From assembly GCA_037128595.1 (NCBI GenBank), contig JBAXWB010000023.1, forward strand, positions 1 through 64,000: a stretch of 64,000 nucleotides of DNA, written 5' to 3'. Below are positions 27,468-35,618 of the stretch, one piece after another (within the stretch, counting starts at the first letter, position 1; every line of letters begins with the position of its first letter). The stretch comes from a bacterium. GTDB lineage: Bacteria > Verrucomicrobiota > Kiritimatiellia > CAIKKV01 > CAITUY01. Made by a program: the position numbers and the translations under genes. The notes beneath the pieces are model-generated. The model was not told where the DNA came from and searched no databases. It saw only the letters and a program-made list of their open reading frames with translations.

Positions 27468-29582
27468 ATGAGCCGATTCTTAGGATGGATGCAAATTTCG
27501 TCAGTGGTAATGGTATTGGGCGTTATTACATCTCAGGCTCTACCGGTAGAGGATATCTCCGTTAGCCAAACTTCCTTAAAGCGAAAGAGTAGTGTTTCGA
27601 TGAGTATAAGCGAGAAATCAAATACAGTAGCGTTGGATCTGTCAGCGGTGGTGAATAAGGTTCTTGGCGAGACCCAGGGCGACAAGGGGGGCTTGCTCAA
27701 TTTGGCCAACGACGGCTCCATTGACATCAGCGGCTTTTCGCCGACAAGCATGCGCGTCTGGGACTTGGACTTCAAACTCCATAATTCGCCGGTCTCGGGA
27801 TGCCCGGACGTTGTGGGGCTAAGAGCTGGAGAGCCGGCCTTTGCGGAGTCCGTCGCAATTGAGGTGGGCCGGAAGGCCGCCTGGGTCTATCTTCTGCATG
27901 CCGGTACATTTATGGCTGATAATAGACCGGTGGGTGTTTTAGAGTTCGCCTATACTGACGGAAGCGTCCAAGCCGTTGAAATCCTCAACGGGCAGAATCT
28001 GACGCCGTTCCGCTATGGCGGGCCGGCGAGCGAAGCCAAACGTCTCACCGTCAGCGGTAAGAATGCGAATCCGAGCAGTTGGATCTTTGTCTATGCCGCT
28101 CCGATCAAGAACCCCGTTCCGGAGAAAGTCATTAAGGCGTTGCGCCTTCGCGCGGAAGCGACCGTCCCCAGCCGGCCACTCTGGATGGTTCTGGCCGTTT
28201 CACTTGGGGACGGGGCGAATCTTCTGGCGAAGCCGGAGAGCATCGAACTGAAGGTCGACGTTAAGTCCCCGCAGGGAAAAATCCGAAGGTTGCACGGGAC
28301 GAATTTAGGCCCTTCGTTGGCGACGGAAAACCTCCAGGACAACACCGCCGATCTCAAGGCGCTGGATATTCCCCTCATGCGTCTCCACGACGTCCCCTGG
28401 GAACAGGGGGGGCTTAGGCTGGTCGATATTCATCATATTTTCCCACTCTTCCATCTCGATCCCAGGGATCCTGCCAACTACTACTTTCCCCAGACCGATG
28501 ATTACATTGCAAAATGCCTCGCTACCGGGGCTAAGATTCTCTACCGCCTAGGCGTCGCCATAGAGCACAGCAAGAATAAGTATTTCGCGTTCCCTCCGGC
28601 TGATTATGCGAAGTGGTCGGAGATTTGCTGCAACATCATCGCTCATTACAACGAGGGTTGGGATAACGGATTCCATTACAACATTGAATACTGGGAGATT
28701 TGGTGCGAGGCGAATATTGGAGCGCCGCTGTGGTCCGGGACTTGGGAAGACTACATTCGCCTCTACATTACGGCGTCAAAAACAATTAAAGCCCGCTTCC
28801 CACAGGTAAAGGTCGGGGGTCCTGCGGTCGCCAATCTGCCACTCGTCAAGATCGAGGCGTTTCTTGAGGCGTGTCGAAAGGAAAATGCGCCATTGGATTT
28901 CTTCTCCTGGCATTCCTACTCGCCGAATCTGGAGACCGATTTGCTCCCCGGTCCGGCCACCTGTCGGCGACTTCTGGACAAGTATGGCTTCACCAAGACG
29001 GAGTTGCACTTGAACGAGTGGCATTATCCTGGTGTCGGGGCTTTCAGCATTGCCTTCAATCCCGCGTCATCAGCGGAGAGTAAACGGCGGGCAGCCGAAG
29101 ACATGAATGGACCTGATGCCGCCGCCTATACCTGTGCTGTGCTGAGCGGACTCCAGGATACGCCCGCCGACATGGCCAACTTCTACACCAGCAGTGCGAT
29201 GGCGTACTTTGGGATATTCGATACCTATGGCGGGAAGAAGAAATGTTATTACGCGCTCAGTGCCTTCAACAGGATCACCAAATATGCCAACAGGGTGAAA
29301 GCAACCGCTGTTGACGACAAAGGGAACGAGTTCGTAAAAGTTCTGGCCGGGCTCAACGATCACGGTTCGTTAGCCGTACTGGTTTCCTGCAATTTCACCG
29401 GCAAGTGCAGGATCAAGATGGATATGGCAGGCGTGGATGTCGCGGCAAAGAACTGTGAGGTCAGCGTCATTGATAGGACCCACGACCTAACGCCACCCTC
29501 AACGCCTCTGATGCGCGACGGGTCAAATATTATTTTGGAAAAGCCCGAGGAAGGATGCGTCTTTCTGCTGGAGTTCAAATGA
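27468..29582 (+). CDS. secreted GH39-like glycoside hydrolase (704 aa)
   Basis: The start ATG 27468 has GAGGG 8 nt upstream and opens a signal peptide (MSRFLGWMQISSVVMVLGVI). After a beta-rich N-terminal part (residues 30-260) comes a TIM barrel resembling GH39 (beta-xylosidase/iduronidase family): RLHGTNLGPSLA, then IEYWEIWCEANIGAPLWSGT with the putative acid/base Glu414, then TELHLNEWHYPG with the putative nucleophile Glu517. The usual Asn-Glu-Pro around the acid/base reads Cys-Glu-Ala, so the specificity may be unusual. The C-terminus is a small beta-sandwich. Its stop overlaps the start of the GH20 gene, so the two are coupled. The substrate could be a xylose- or uronic-acid-containing glycan, but this is only family inference. 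Confidence 0.8.
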   Translation: MSRFLGWMQISSVVMVLGVITSQALPVEDISVSQTSLKRKSSVSMSISEKSNTVALDLSAVVNKVLGETQGDKGGLLNLANDGSIDISGFSPTSMRVWDLDFKLHNSPVSGCPDVVGLRAGEPAFAESVAIEVGRKAAWVYLLHAGTFMADNRPVGVLEFAYTDGSVQAVEILNGQNLTPFRYGGPASEAKRLTVSGKNANPSSWIFVYAAPIKNPVPEKVIKALRLRAEATVPSRPLWMVLAVSLGDGANLLAKPESIELKVDVKSPQGKIRRLHGTNLGPSLATENLQDNTADLKALDIPLMRLHDVPWEQGGLRLVDIHHIFPLFHLDPRDPANYYFPQTDDYIAKCLATGAKILYRLGVAIEHSKNKYFAFPPADYAKWSEICCNIIAHYNEGWDNGFHYNIEYWEIWCEANIGAPLWSGTWEDYIRLYITASKTIKARFPQVKVGGPAVANLPLVKIEAFLEACRKENAPLDFFSWHSYSPNLETDLLPGPATCRRLLDKYGFTKTELHLNEWHYPGVGAFSIAFNPASSAESKRRAAEDMNGPDAAAYTCAVLSGLQDTPADMANFYTSSAMAYFGIFDTYGGKKKCYYALSAFNRITKYANRVKATAVDDKGNEFVKVLAGLNDHGSLAVLVSCNFTGKCRIKMDMAGVDVAAKNCEVSVIDRTHDLTPPSTPLMRDGSNIILEKPEEGCVFLLEFK

Positions 29583-31165
29583 ATACAGATGTGATTCCTG
29601 CACCAACTCACCTACGGCCTGGTATTGGTCGGTTTGTTGTGGAGGCGAGTACCTCCATTTCTGCCGATGCGCCATTCTTGCCGTTGGCACAGTACCTCTC
29701 CGAGGTGCTGTCGCCAGCGATAGGGGGCACACTCAAAGTGCAGAAATCCGAGCCGCTCGCGGGAGCAACCTCGTTCATCCACTTCTCCACGGGCGATGCC
29801 AACTTGGGCGAAGAGGGCTATGAACTCGATATCCATCCTGACCGGATCCTGATCCGAGCCTCCAAACCGGCCGGTGCTTTTTATGCCTGCCAGACCCTGC
29901 GCCAACTGCTGCAATCCGAGGTTTGGTACATCCCTTGTCTTTCCATCCAGGATCAGCCGAGATTCCCTTGGCGAGGGCTGATGCTGGATACGGCCCGCCA
30001 GTTTCTGTCCAAAGATTTCGTCAAGCGCTACATCGATCTGCTGGCCTACTACAAAATGAACCGGCTGCATTTGCACCTGACGGACAACGACGCTTGGACC
30101 CTTGAGATCAAGCAGTATCCGCAGTTGACCGAGACGGATCGCTGGCTTTGGCAGGCTGATGTTCAAAAGTCACGGGGCGTCTATAGCCAGGAAGATATCC
30201 GGGAGATTGTGGCCTATGCCACGAGTCGATATGTGGTCGTAGTCCCCGAGATTGAGATGCCGGCCCATTCGATCAACTCGCAATTGGCCATGCGCGATTT
30301 ACTTTGTCCGAACAACCCCTGGCGCAAGGCGAAGCCGGATTGGAAGCAATGGCCGGAAGTCGAGCCCGGTTGCACCACCTGGCCGGATCAGAACCTGATT
30401 GCGGCCGAGTATTGCATGGGGAGCGAGAAGACGTTTGAATTTCTTGAGACGGTGCTGACGGAAGTCATGGATCTTTTCCCCTCACCCTGGATTCATATTG
30501 GCGGGGATGAATATCTCGGCAACACGTGGTCACAGTGTCCGCTGTGTCAGGCGCGGCAAGCCACGCTGGCTCACGAAGATTCGCCAGAGATTGCCGCGCT
30601 GCACCGCAATGCTAAAGGCGATCCCAAGAAGTACCTGCTCTATCGCTACGGGATGCGGCGGATGGCCAAGTTTGTCGTTGCGAAGGGGCGTATTCCGATC
30701 ATGTGGGACACGCTGGCCTGGGGCGGCAAATACCCGGCTGGCGCGGTGGTGCATCAGTGGCATCCCTGCGGTGAGCAAGATGAATATGAGCAAACCGATG
30801 TGCCGGGAAATCCCATTGTGGACGCCATCGAAAACGGGCACGAGGTCATTAACTCCTCGTGCAGCCATCTGTATTTTGACTATGACATGGTTAAGACTCC
30901 TCTGGACAAAGTCTATGGATTTGAGCCGGTCCCGGATCAACTCCCCGAGGACAAACGAAAGCACATTCTGGGTGCTCACGCCCCGGTCTGGGGGCAGCGC
31001 CCCGAAAATGTCGATCGACAGACTTTCCCGCGGCTCCTGGCCCTGGCCGAATTGAATTGGTCCGCGGTTGGCCAGCGGGATTGGGCAAGCTTTCAGCGGC
31101 GTCTGCCGAGCCACGAGGTGAGGCTTAAGGATTTTGGAAAATACTTATTGGAGAATTCAAAATGA
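29579..31165 (+). CDS. GH20 beta-N-acetylhexosaminidase (528 aa)
   Basis: Cleaves terminal N-acetylglucosamine/galactosamine residues by substrate-assisted catalysis. The ATG overlaps the previous stop by 4 bp (ATGA); the frame extends upstream but inside the GH39-like gene. No signal peptide is seen, so it probably works in the cytoplasm. Residues 1-130 form the GH20 N-terminal alpha/beta domain (YELDIHPDRILIRASKPAGA, FYACQTLRQLL); the barrel starts at PRFPWRGLMLDTARQF and contains HLHLTDNDAW and the catalytic pair Asp310-Glu311 in IHIGGDEYLG. The total length is normal. It is followed by the third large paralogue with a 4-bp overlap. Confidence 0.92.
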   Translation: MNTDVIPAPTHLRPGIGRFVVEASTSISADAPFLPLAQYLSEVLSPAIGGTLKVQKSEPLAGATSFIHFSTGDANLGEEGYELDIHPDRILIRASKPAGAFYACQTLRQLLQSEVWYIPCLSIQDQPRFPWRGLMLDTARQFLSKDFVKRYIDLLAYYKMNRLHLHLTDNDAWTLEIKQYPQLTETDRWLWQADVQKSRGVYSQEDIREIVAYATSRYVVVVPEIEMPAHSINSQLAMRDLLCPNNPWRKAKPDWKQWPEVEPGCTTWPDQNLIAAEYCMGSEKTFEFLETVLTEVMDLFPSPWIHIGGDEYLGNTWSQCPLCQARQATLAHEDSPEIAALHRNAKGDPKKYLLYRYGMRRMAKFVVAKGRIPIMWDTLAWGGKYPAGAVVHQWHPCGEQDEYEQTDVPGNPIVDAIENGHEVINSSCSHLYFDYDMVKTPLDKVYGFEPVPDQLPEDKRKHILGAHAPVWGQRPENVDRQTFPRLLALAELNWSAVGQRDWASFQRRLPSHEVRLKDFGKYLLENSK

Positions 31166-34100
31166 TCAGGATTTGTTTTATAGCGATGATGTCTTTGGTT
31201 ACCTTTTTGGTTCCGTCCCTGCTTGCCGGCAATGCACAGAAGCCCGCGATCCTGATCATTGATAACGAACGCGGTGGTCGTAACTACTGGAATCCCCTGA
31301 CCTTGCAGGAGATGCTGGACGCTGGGTATGAAGTGGGTATGTGTCCGCGCGACAAGAGTCCGACGGTTAAGGAACTACAGCGATACAACATCGTCCTATT
31401 GGCCGGTCTCCCTCCTCATTTTGATACGGATCTTCTGCCCAAACTGGAGTCGTTCATGGAGCAAGGGGGAGGGGTGCTGGTTGTCCCCTCGTGTCGTGTT
31501 GAGAAGCCGCTCGAGGGTCGGGAATTTCTCAAATGGTTGCAGCGCTTGGGGGCGACCATCTATTTTCAGGGCGTCGAGGATCCGGAACGGCGGCAAGTGG
31601 TGGATTGGTGTAAGTGGCCCGGGGCGCCCGAGTATATCTGGACCAGTGAAATTGCTGAGTCCCCCATCACGCGCGGAGTGAAGACCCTGTGGCACCGCTC
31701 CGGCCCATCTGCCCATTATACGGCATTATCTGCCCCTTTGACATTGGACGGGAACTGGACTCCGTTGGTTTTCACCGGCTCGGGCAGTCGAGCCGTGAGT
31801 TGGGCGGAATCGCCTTTTGAGCGGGATACTATCCTGAGCTCGGCATTCAAGGCGACGTATGGCGACTTTGTCCTGCCGCAAGGGCAACCCGGGGGGCGGC
31901 TCCCCTTGTTGGCAGTGCGGGCCAGGGGCCAGGGCCGACTGGCGATTTTTTCGGTGAATCCTCAGGATCTGTTCTGGAGTCCCTATATTCCTGCGCAAGG
32001 CGGGGTTATGCTCCATCGGGGATTCAAGGATCGACCCAGTGACGGCTGGACACTGTTGAACAACGTGTACGGCTGGCTGGCGGAACCCTCTCTGGCGGGA
32101 ACAGCATTGGGGGGCGCCAAGACCGTGCGGGAGCAGTTGTTCAGGAAGCCGGTGAGGGCTCCTGAATCGGTTGACTGGAAGCAGGCAACTGAAACGGGAC
32201 TGGCTCCGTCTATTCCCGGGGCGGATTCGCTCCTGCCCACCGCCACCCCTATGGGAGGCGAAAAGCTGGTCGAGATGGTTCCTCCGGTACCCCGCGGACT
32301 GGCGGGAGCGCACAGTGCGTATTCCTCCGGCAGCGGAACGGTGGCCGAGTGGGTGACTGCCGCCAAGGCCTCTGGATTGGATTTTATTATTTTCATGGAA
32401 GACATGGGCAAGATGAATGCCGGGAAGTGGGAGAAGCTCAAGGCGGAGTGTGCCGCTCTTTCAGACGATCAATTTACCGCGTACCCAGGCATGGAATTTG
32501 AACATGAAAACTTCACCCGGGGGTATTTCTTCAATCGTCATTGGCTCTGGCTGGTTGAAGAGAACATCCTGACCCGGGATCGGCGGTTTATTCAAACCAG
32601 CCGCAATGTTCCCAGCAGTGAGGCCGGTCCACTTATACTGTGGCTCGCCTACGAGCAACCGTTTCCCTTGCGTACTCTGATGACCCTGGGTTTCTTTTCG
32701 CACCAGAGCAACTTGACGCCAGCCTGGGCGCACCGGGCTTTCGGGTCCATGTCGATATTTACACGGGACCGGAAGGGCGTCATTGATGATATTAAGGACA
32801 CGCTGCCGGTCTTTCTCCGCCTGCAGAGCCAGAAGCTGGTGATCAGCCCGATGGCGCTGTCCCTGATGTCGGATCCTTCCGAGATTGCCGGCGTGGTGAA
32901 ACGCGGGGGGCCGTTTGTGACCACCTTGGGCGGGAAGAAAAATATCGGGTCAGCCATCGATACCGGCGGAACCTACTGCTATGGCGGACGAGCCTCCGCC
33001 ATCTGTGCCACGACCGGCCCGCAAATCTTGAATTGGAGTTCCAGTCAAACCTACTCTTATGTCATTCCTCGATGGGATGTGGCGCGCCGCGAGGAGGATT
33101 TTTTTGCCATCGATAATTACCGGTACCGGATCCGCCTGGCGGCACAATCTCCGGTCGGGCTGAAGGAAATCGTGGTCTATGATGGTGATCAGGGGGTGTA
33201 TCGGCGGTTTCTCCCGGACGGCAAGAAACAGTTTGAGGCCACCTTGGACTTGAGCAATGGTCAATCACGCCATCTGGTGCTGGTCGTCAAGGATCAGGCG
33301 GGTGGGATTGCCGTCTCCCCGGAAATCCAGACCGAGAACTGGCTGAATCGTCATTATCTTTGCGCCGATCGCTGCAACTTCGGGACTGGCAACCAAGGGC
33401 AGGGCGCCTGGTATACCCATCCGGGGCCCTACACCACCCAGCAGGGCCGGGAAACCATGTTGATGGCACGTTGGGCGCGTCCGGTCATTTCTGCGGACGT
33501 GTTGGCGTTGAAAGTTAACCTCGATACACGTATAGAGACGGCAGGCGCCTTCGGCTATGGTTTCGGTAAACCATGGACGACCTATTATCGCACCTGGCCG
33601 ATGGAGGAGATGACCATTTCCAAGACTGACTACCGCTGGCGTGGCGATTTCGGCGGCTCGATATTTTATCTTGAAGAGTATTTCCCCGGGGCGATCGATA
33701 CCATTTGGGATTTCCCCAAACCGCTTGAACCCTTCTATCCCGAGAACCGCGGGATTCCCAATCAATGGACGATTGGTTTGCCTGATTGGAAGCGGATCGG
33801 GCATTCCGCCAGTGAGGTTATCCTGACGGCTCCTGTCACGTTTCAGGAACCGTGGGTCTCAGCCCTGCGGGAAACCCGGGACTATGTGAACGGCCAAGGT
33901 TCCTATGACTTCCGGATCAGCGGCAAGCGGTTGAGCGGATCCCTGCCCGTGAAAGGCGCCCCACCCTTGGAACAGACGGGCGACGTGCCGGAAAGTGGCC
34001 TGTTCGCCCTTACCTCGGAAACTGGAAAAACCGGCGCTTGCTGGCTGGTTACAGGCAAAGGACTGACCTATAAACTCTCGGCGTCGAATGGCAAGGCCAC

Positions 34101-34707
34101 TCTGGATGTTGGCTGGCCGGTGGCCGACGCGAAAGCGGAAAAGGGCACCGCCTACCGTTGGGAAGTGTACGCCTTGAGCGGACCGCCCTCGGAGGTCGCG
34201 ATCAATGAGTTGCTGGCACCTTCAGGTCTTAAAGCAGGCATTGGCGCACTTGTAACCAATCGGTTTCCTTACACCTTTATTGCCGCAGAAGGCGCAGTTA
34301 CGCTCAAAGCGGAAGACCTCAGGTCAGTTCCGTGTGAGTGGATCCCACTGGAAGTACGGGGACTGACTACCCGGCGGACCGCCTACTGGCATGAAATCGG
34401 CACTAATCGGGTCCGCCCGATCGGGGTGGATCCGGACGGAGTGGGTAGGGTGGTGCTCTGGCGAGGCAAACACGGAACGGAATTTTTCTGCGGGCACCCG
34501 ATTTCCTGTTCAGATCCGGAACTCTGGTACGATGCCGTCCGGATGGCCAATGGGGAATGGATCATTGATGTCAACAATCCCACGGACAAGCCGCGGGCGG
34601 CGACCTTTGCCTGGAATGCCGGCTGGAGCCTTCGAGGCAAACTGCCTGATACCGCAATTCTGTCGCCCGGCGGCCGCCAGAAATTCACCATCAAGGAGGA
34701 AAAATGA
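31162..34707 (+). CDS. large secreted paralogue 3: amidotransferase-like plus PHP-like protein (1,181 aa)
   Basis: GGAGA precedes the ATG, which overlaps the GH20 stop by 4 bp. The signal peptide is clear (MIRICFIAMMSLVTFLVPSL, then LAGNA). The same order of parts as paralogues 1 and 2: amidotransferase-like (YNIVLLAGLPPHF; FMEQGGGVLVVPS), a PHP-like segment from about residue 379 and a long beta-rich region ending VNNPTDKPRAATFAW. This copy retains more of the PHP pattern (GAHSAYSSGSGTVAEWVTAA; LDFIIFMEDMGKM; YPGMEFEHENF), with one His and the Pro-Gly-x-Glu-x-Glu end motif, but still lacks the His-x-His pair and Asp-His. It is the most diverged of the three. Its stop overlaps the FGE-like gene. 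Confidence 0.75.
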   Translation: MIRICFIAMMSLVTFLVPSLLAGNAQKPAILIIDNERGGRNYWNPLTLQEMLDAGYEVGMCPRDKSPTVKELQRYNIVLLAGLPPHFDTDLLPKLESFMEQGGGVLVVPSCRVEKPLEGREFLKWLQRLGATIYFQGVEDPERRQVVDWCKWPGAPEYIWTSEIAESPITRGVKTLWHRSGPSAHYTALSAPLTLDGNWTPLVFTGSGSRAVSWAESPFERDTILSSAFKATYGDFVLPQGQPGGRLPLLAVRARGQGRLAIFSVNPQDLFWSPYIPAQGGVMLHRGFKDRPSDGWTLLNNVYGWLAEPSLAGTALGGAKTVREQLFRKPVRAPESVDWKQATETGLAPSIPGADSLLPTATPMGGEKLVEMVPPVPRGLAGAHSAYSSGSGTVAEWVTAAKASGLDFIIFMEDMGKMNAGKWEKLKAECAALSDDQFTAYPGMEFEHENFTRGYFFNRHWLWLVEENILTRDRRFIQTSRNVPSSEAGPLILWLAYEQPFPLRTLMTLGFFSHQSNLTPAWAHRAFGSMSIFTRDRKGVIDDIKDTLPVFLRLQSQKLVISPMALSLMSDPSEIAGVVKRGGPFVTTLGGKKNIGSAIDTGGTYCYGGRASAICATTGPQILNWSSSQTYSYVIPRWDVARREEDFFAIDNYRYRIRLAAQSPVGLKEIVVYDGDQGVYRRFLPDGKKQFEATLDLSNGQSRHLVLVVKDQAGGIAVSPEIQTENWLNRHYLCADRCNFGTGNQGQGAWYTHPGPYTTQQGRETMLMARWARPVISADVLALKVNLDTRIETAGAFGYGFGKPWTTYYRTWPMEEMTISKTDYRWRGDFGGSIFYLEEYFPGAIDTIWDFPKPLEPFYPENRGIPNQWTIGLPDWKRIGHSASEVILTAPVTFQEPWVSALRETRDYVNGQGSYDFRISGKRLSGSLPVKGAPPLEQTGDVPESGLFALTSETGKTGACWLVTGKGLTYKLSASNGKATLDVGWPVADAKAEKGTAYRWEVYALSGPPSEVAINELLAPSGLKAGIGALVTNRFPYTFIAAEGAVTLKAEDLRSVPCEWIPLEVRGLTTRRTAYWHEIGTNRVRPIGVDPDGVGRVVLWRGKHGTEFFCGHPISCSDPELWYDAVRMANGEWIIDVNNPTDKPRAATFAWNAGWSLRGKLPDTAILSPGGRQKFTIKEEK

Positions 34708-35576
34708 AATTGCGATTAATTAGCATGATAATACTGCTGAGTGCTGGCGTCATGGGGTTGTCGGCTGAGGAGAACAAGGCCCGCGCGATCGTTTCAACGA
34801 CGCAGACGCCGCCGGCCTTGAAGCGGTTTACCAACTCCATTGGCATGGAATTGGTTGGCATCCCCTCCGGCAGTTATCTCTGTTATGGGCGCGAGATTAA
34901 GCCGGCGTTTCTCTTTCCAAAACCCAAAGGGTTCACAGTGAAGATCGAGCGGGAATTCTATCTCGGGGTTACCGAAGTCACCCAGGCCCAGTACCGGAAG
35001 GTTATGGGGGCGAATCCATCCGCTGGAAAGTCTTCCAAGTATTGCCCGGTGAATCGGGTGAGCTGGAACGATGCCCTGGAGTTCTGCCGGAAGCTCTCGG
35101 AAATGCCTGCCGAGAAGGCCGCCGGCCGGGCCTATTCGCTTCCAACGGAGCGGGAGTGGCAGTACGCGGCTCGTGCGGGGAGCGAGTTTTTGTTTCCTTA
35201 CGGCAATGATGACGAGATGCGGGTTTCCGAGGTGGCGGTATGCCGGGACATCTATGCGAATGCCTTGCCCAAGGGGGTTCAGCCGGTCGGGAAAAAGAAT
35301 CCGAATGCCTGGGGGCTCTATGATGTGCTCGGCAATGTTTGGGAATGGGTCCAGGATTCTTGGTCTGCCGGTCAGGATCAGTCCCCAAGCTCTGTGGCGC
35401 CGTCCTCCAGTGCCGCCGCAGCGGAGAAAGGCGAGAACCGCATCATCGTCGGCGGCGGCTGGGATAACGATTTCCGCATGTGTAACCTCGCCGCCCGCTA
35501 TAGCGCACCCCCGACCCGCGTGGCCGACAATATCGGCTTTCGCGTGCGGTGCCTGACAAGTCTCACAAGCCATTAA
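34704..35576 (+). CDS. secreted FGE/SUMF1-like domain protein (290 aa)
   Basis: AAGGAGG lies just before the ATG, which overlaps the preceding stop. Signal peptide MKLRLISMIILLSAGVMGLS. The rest is a formylglycine-generating-enzyme-like domain: NSIGMELVGIPSGSY, GVTEVTQAQYRKVMG, SLPTEREWQYAARAG, NAWGLYDVLGNVWEW and GGGWDNDFRMCNLAARY...NIGFRVRC. True sulfatase-maturing enzymes carry two active-site Cys in the GGSWxCxxxxC region; here the first is replaced by Asn and only the second is left, so sulfatase activation is doubtful. No sulfatase gene is in the window. A carbohydrate- or protein-binding role of the fold is more likely. Confidence 0.8.
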   Translation: MKLRLISMIILLSAGVMGLSAEENKARAIVSTTQTPPALKRFTNSIGMELVGIPSGSYLCYGREIKPAFLFPKPKGFTVKIEREFYLGVTEVTQAQYRKVMGANPSAGKSSKYCPVNRVSWNDALEFCRKLSEMPAEKAAGRAYSLPTEREWQYAARAGSEFLFPYGNDDEMRVSEVAVCRDIYANALPKGVQPVGKKNPNAWGLYDVLGNVWEWVQDSWSAGQDQSPSSVAPSSSAAAAEKGENRIIVGGGWDNDFRMCNLAARYSAPPTRVADNIGFRVRCLTSLTSH

Positions 35577-35618
35577 TCACGGGTTTTCATAGACCGAATC
35601 ATAGACTAAGAGTACAAA

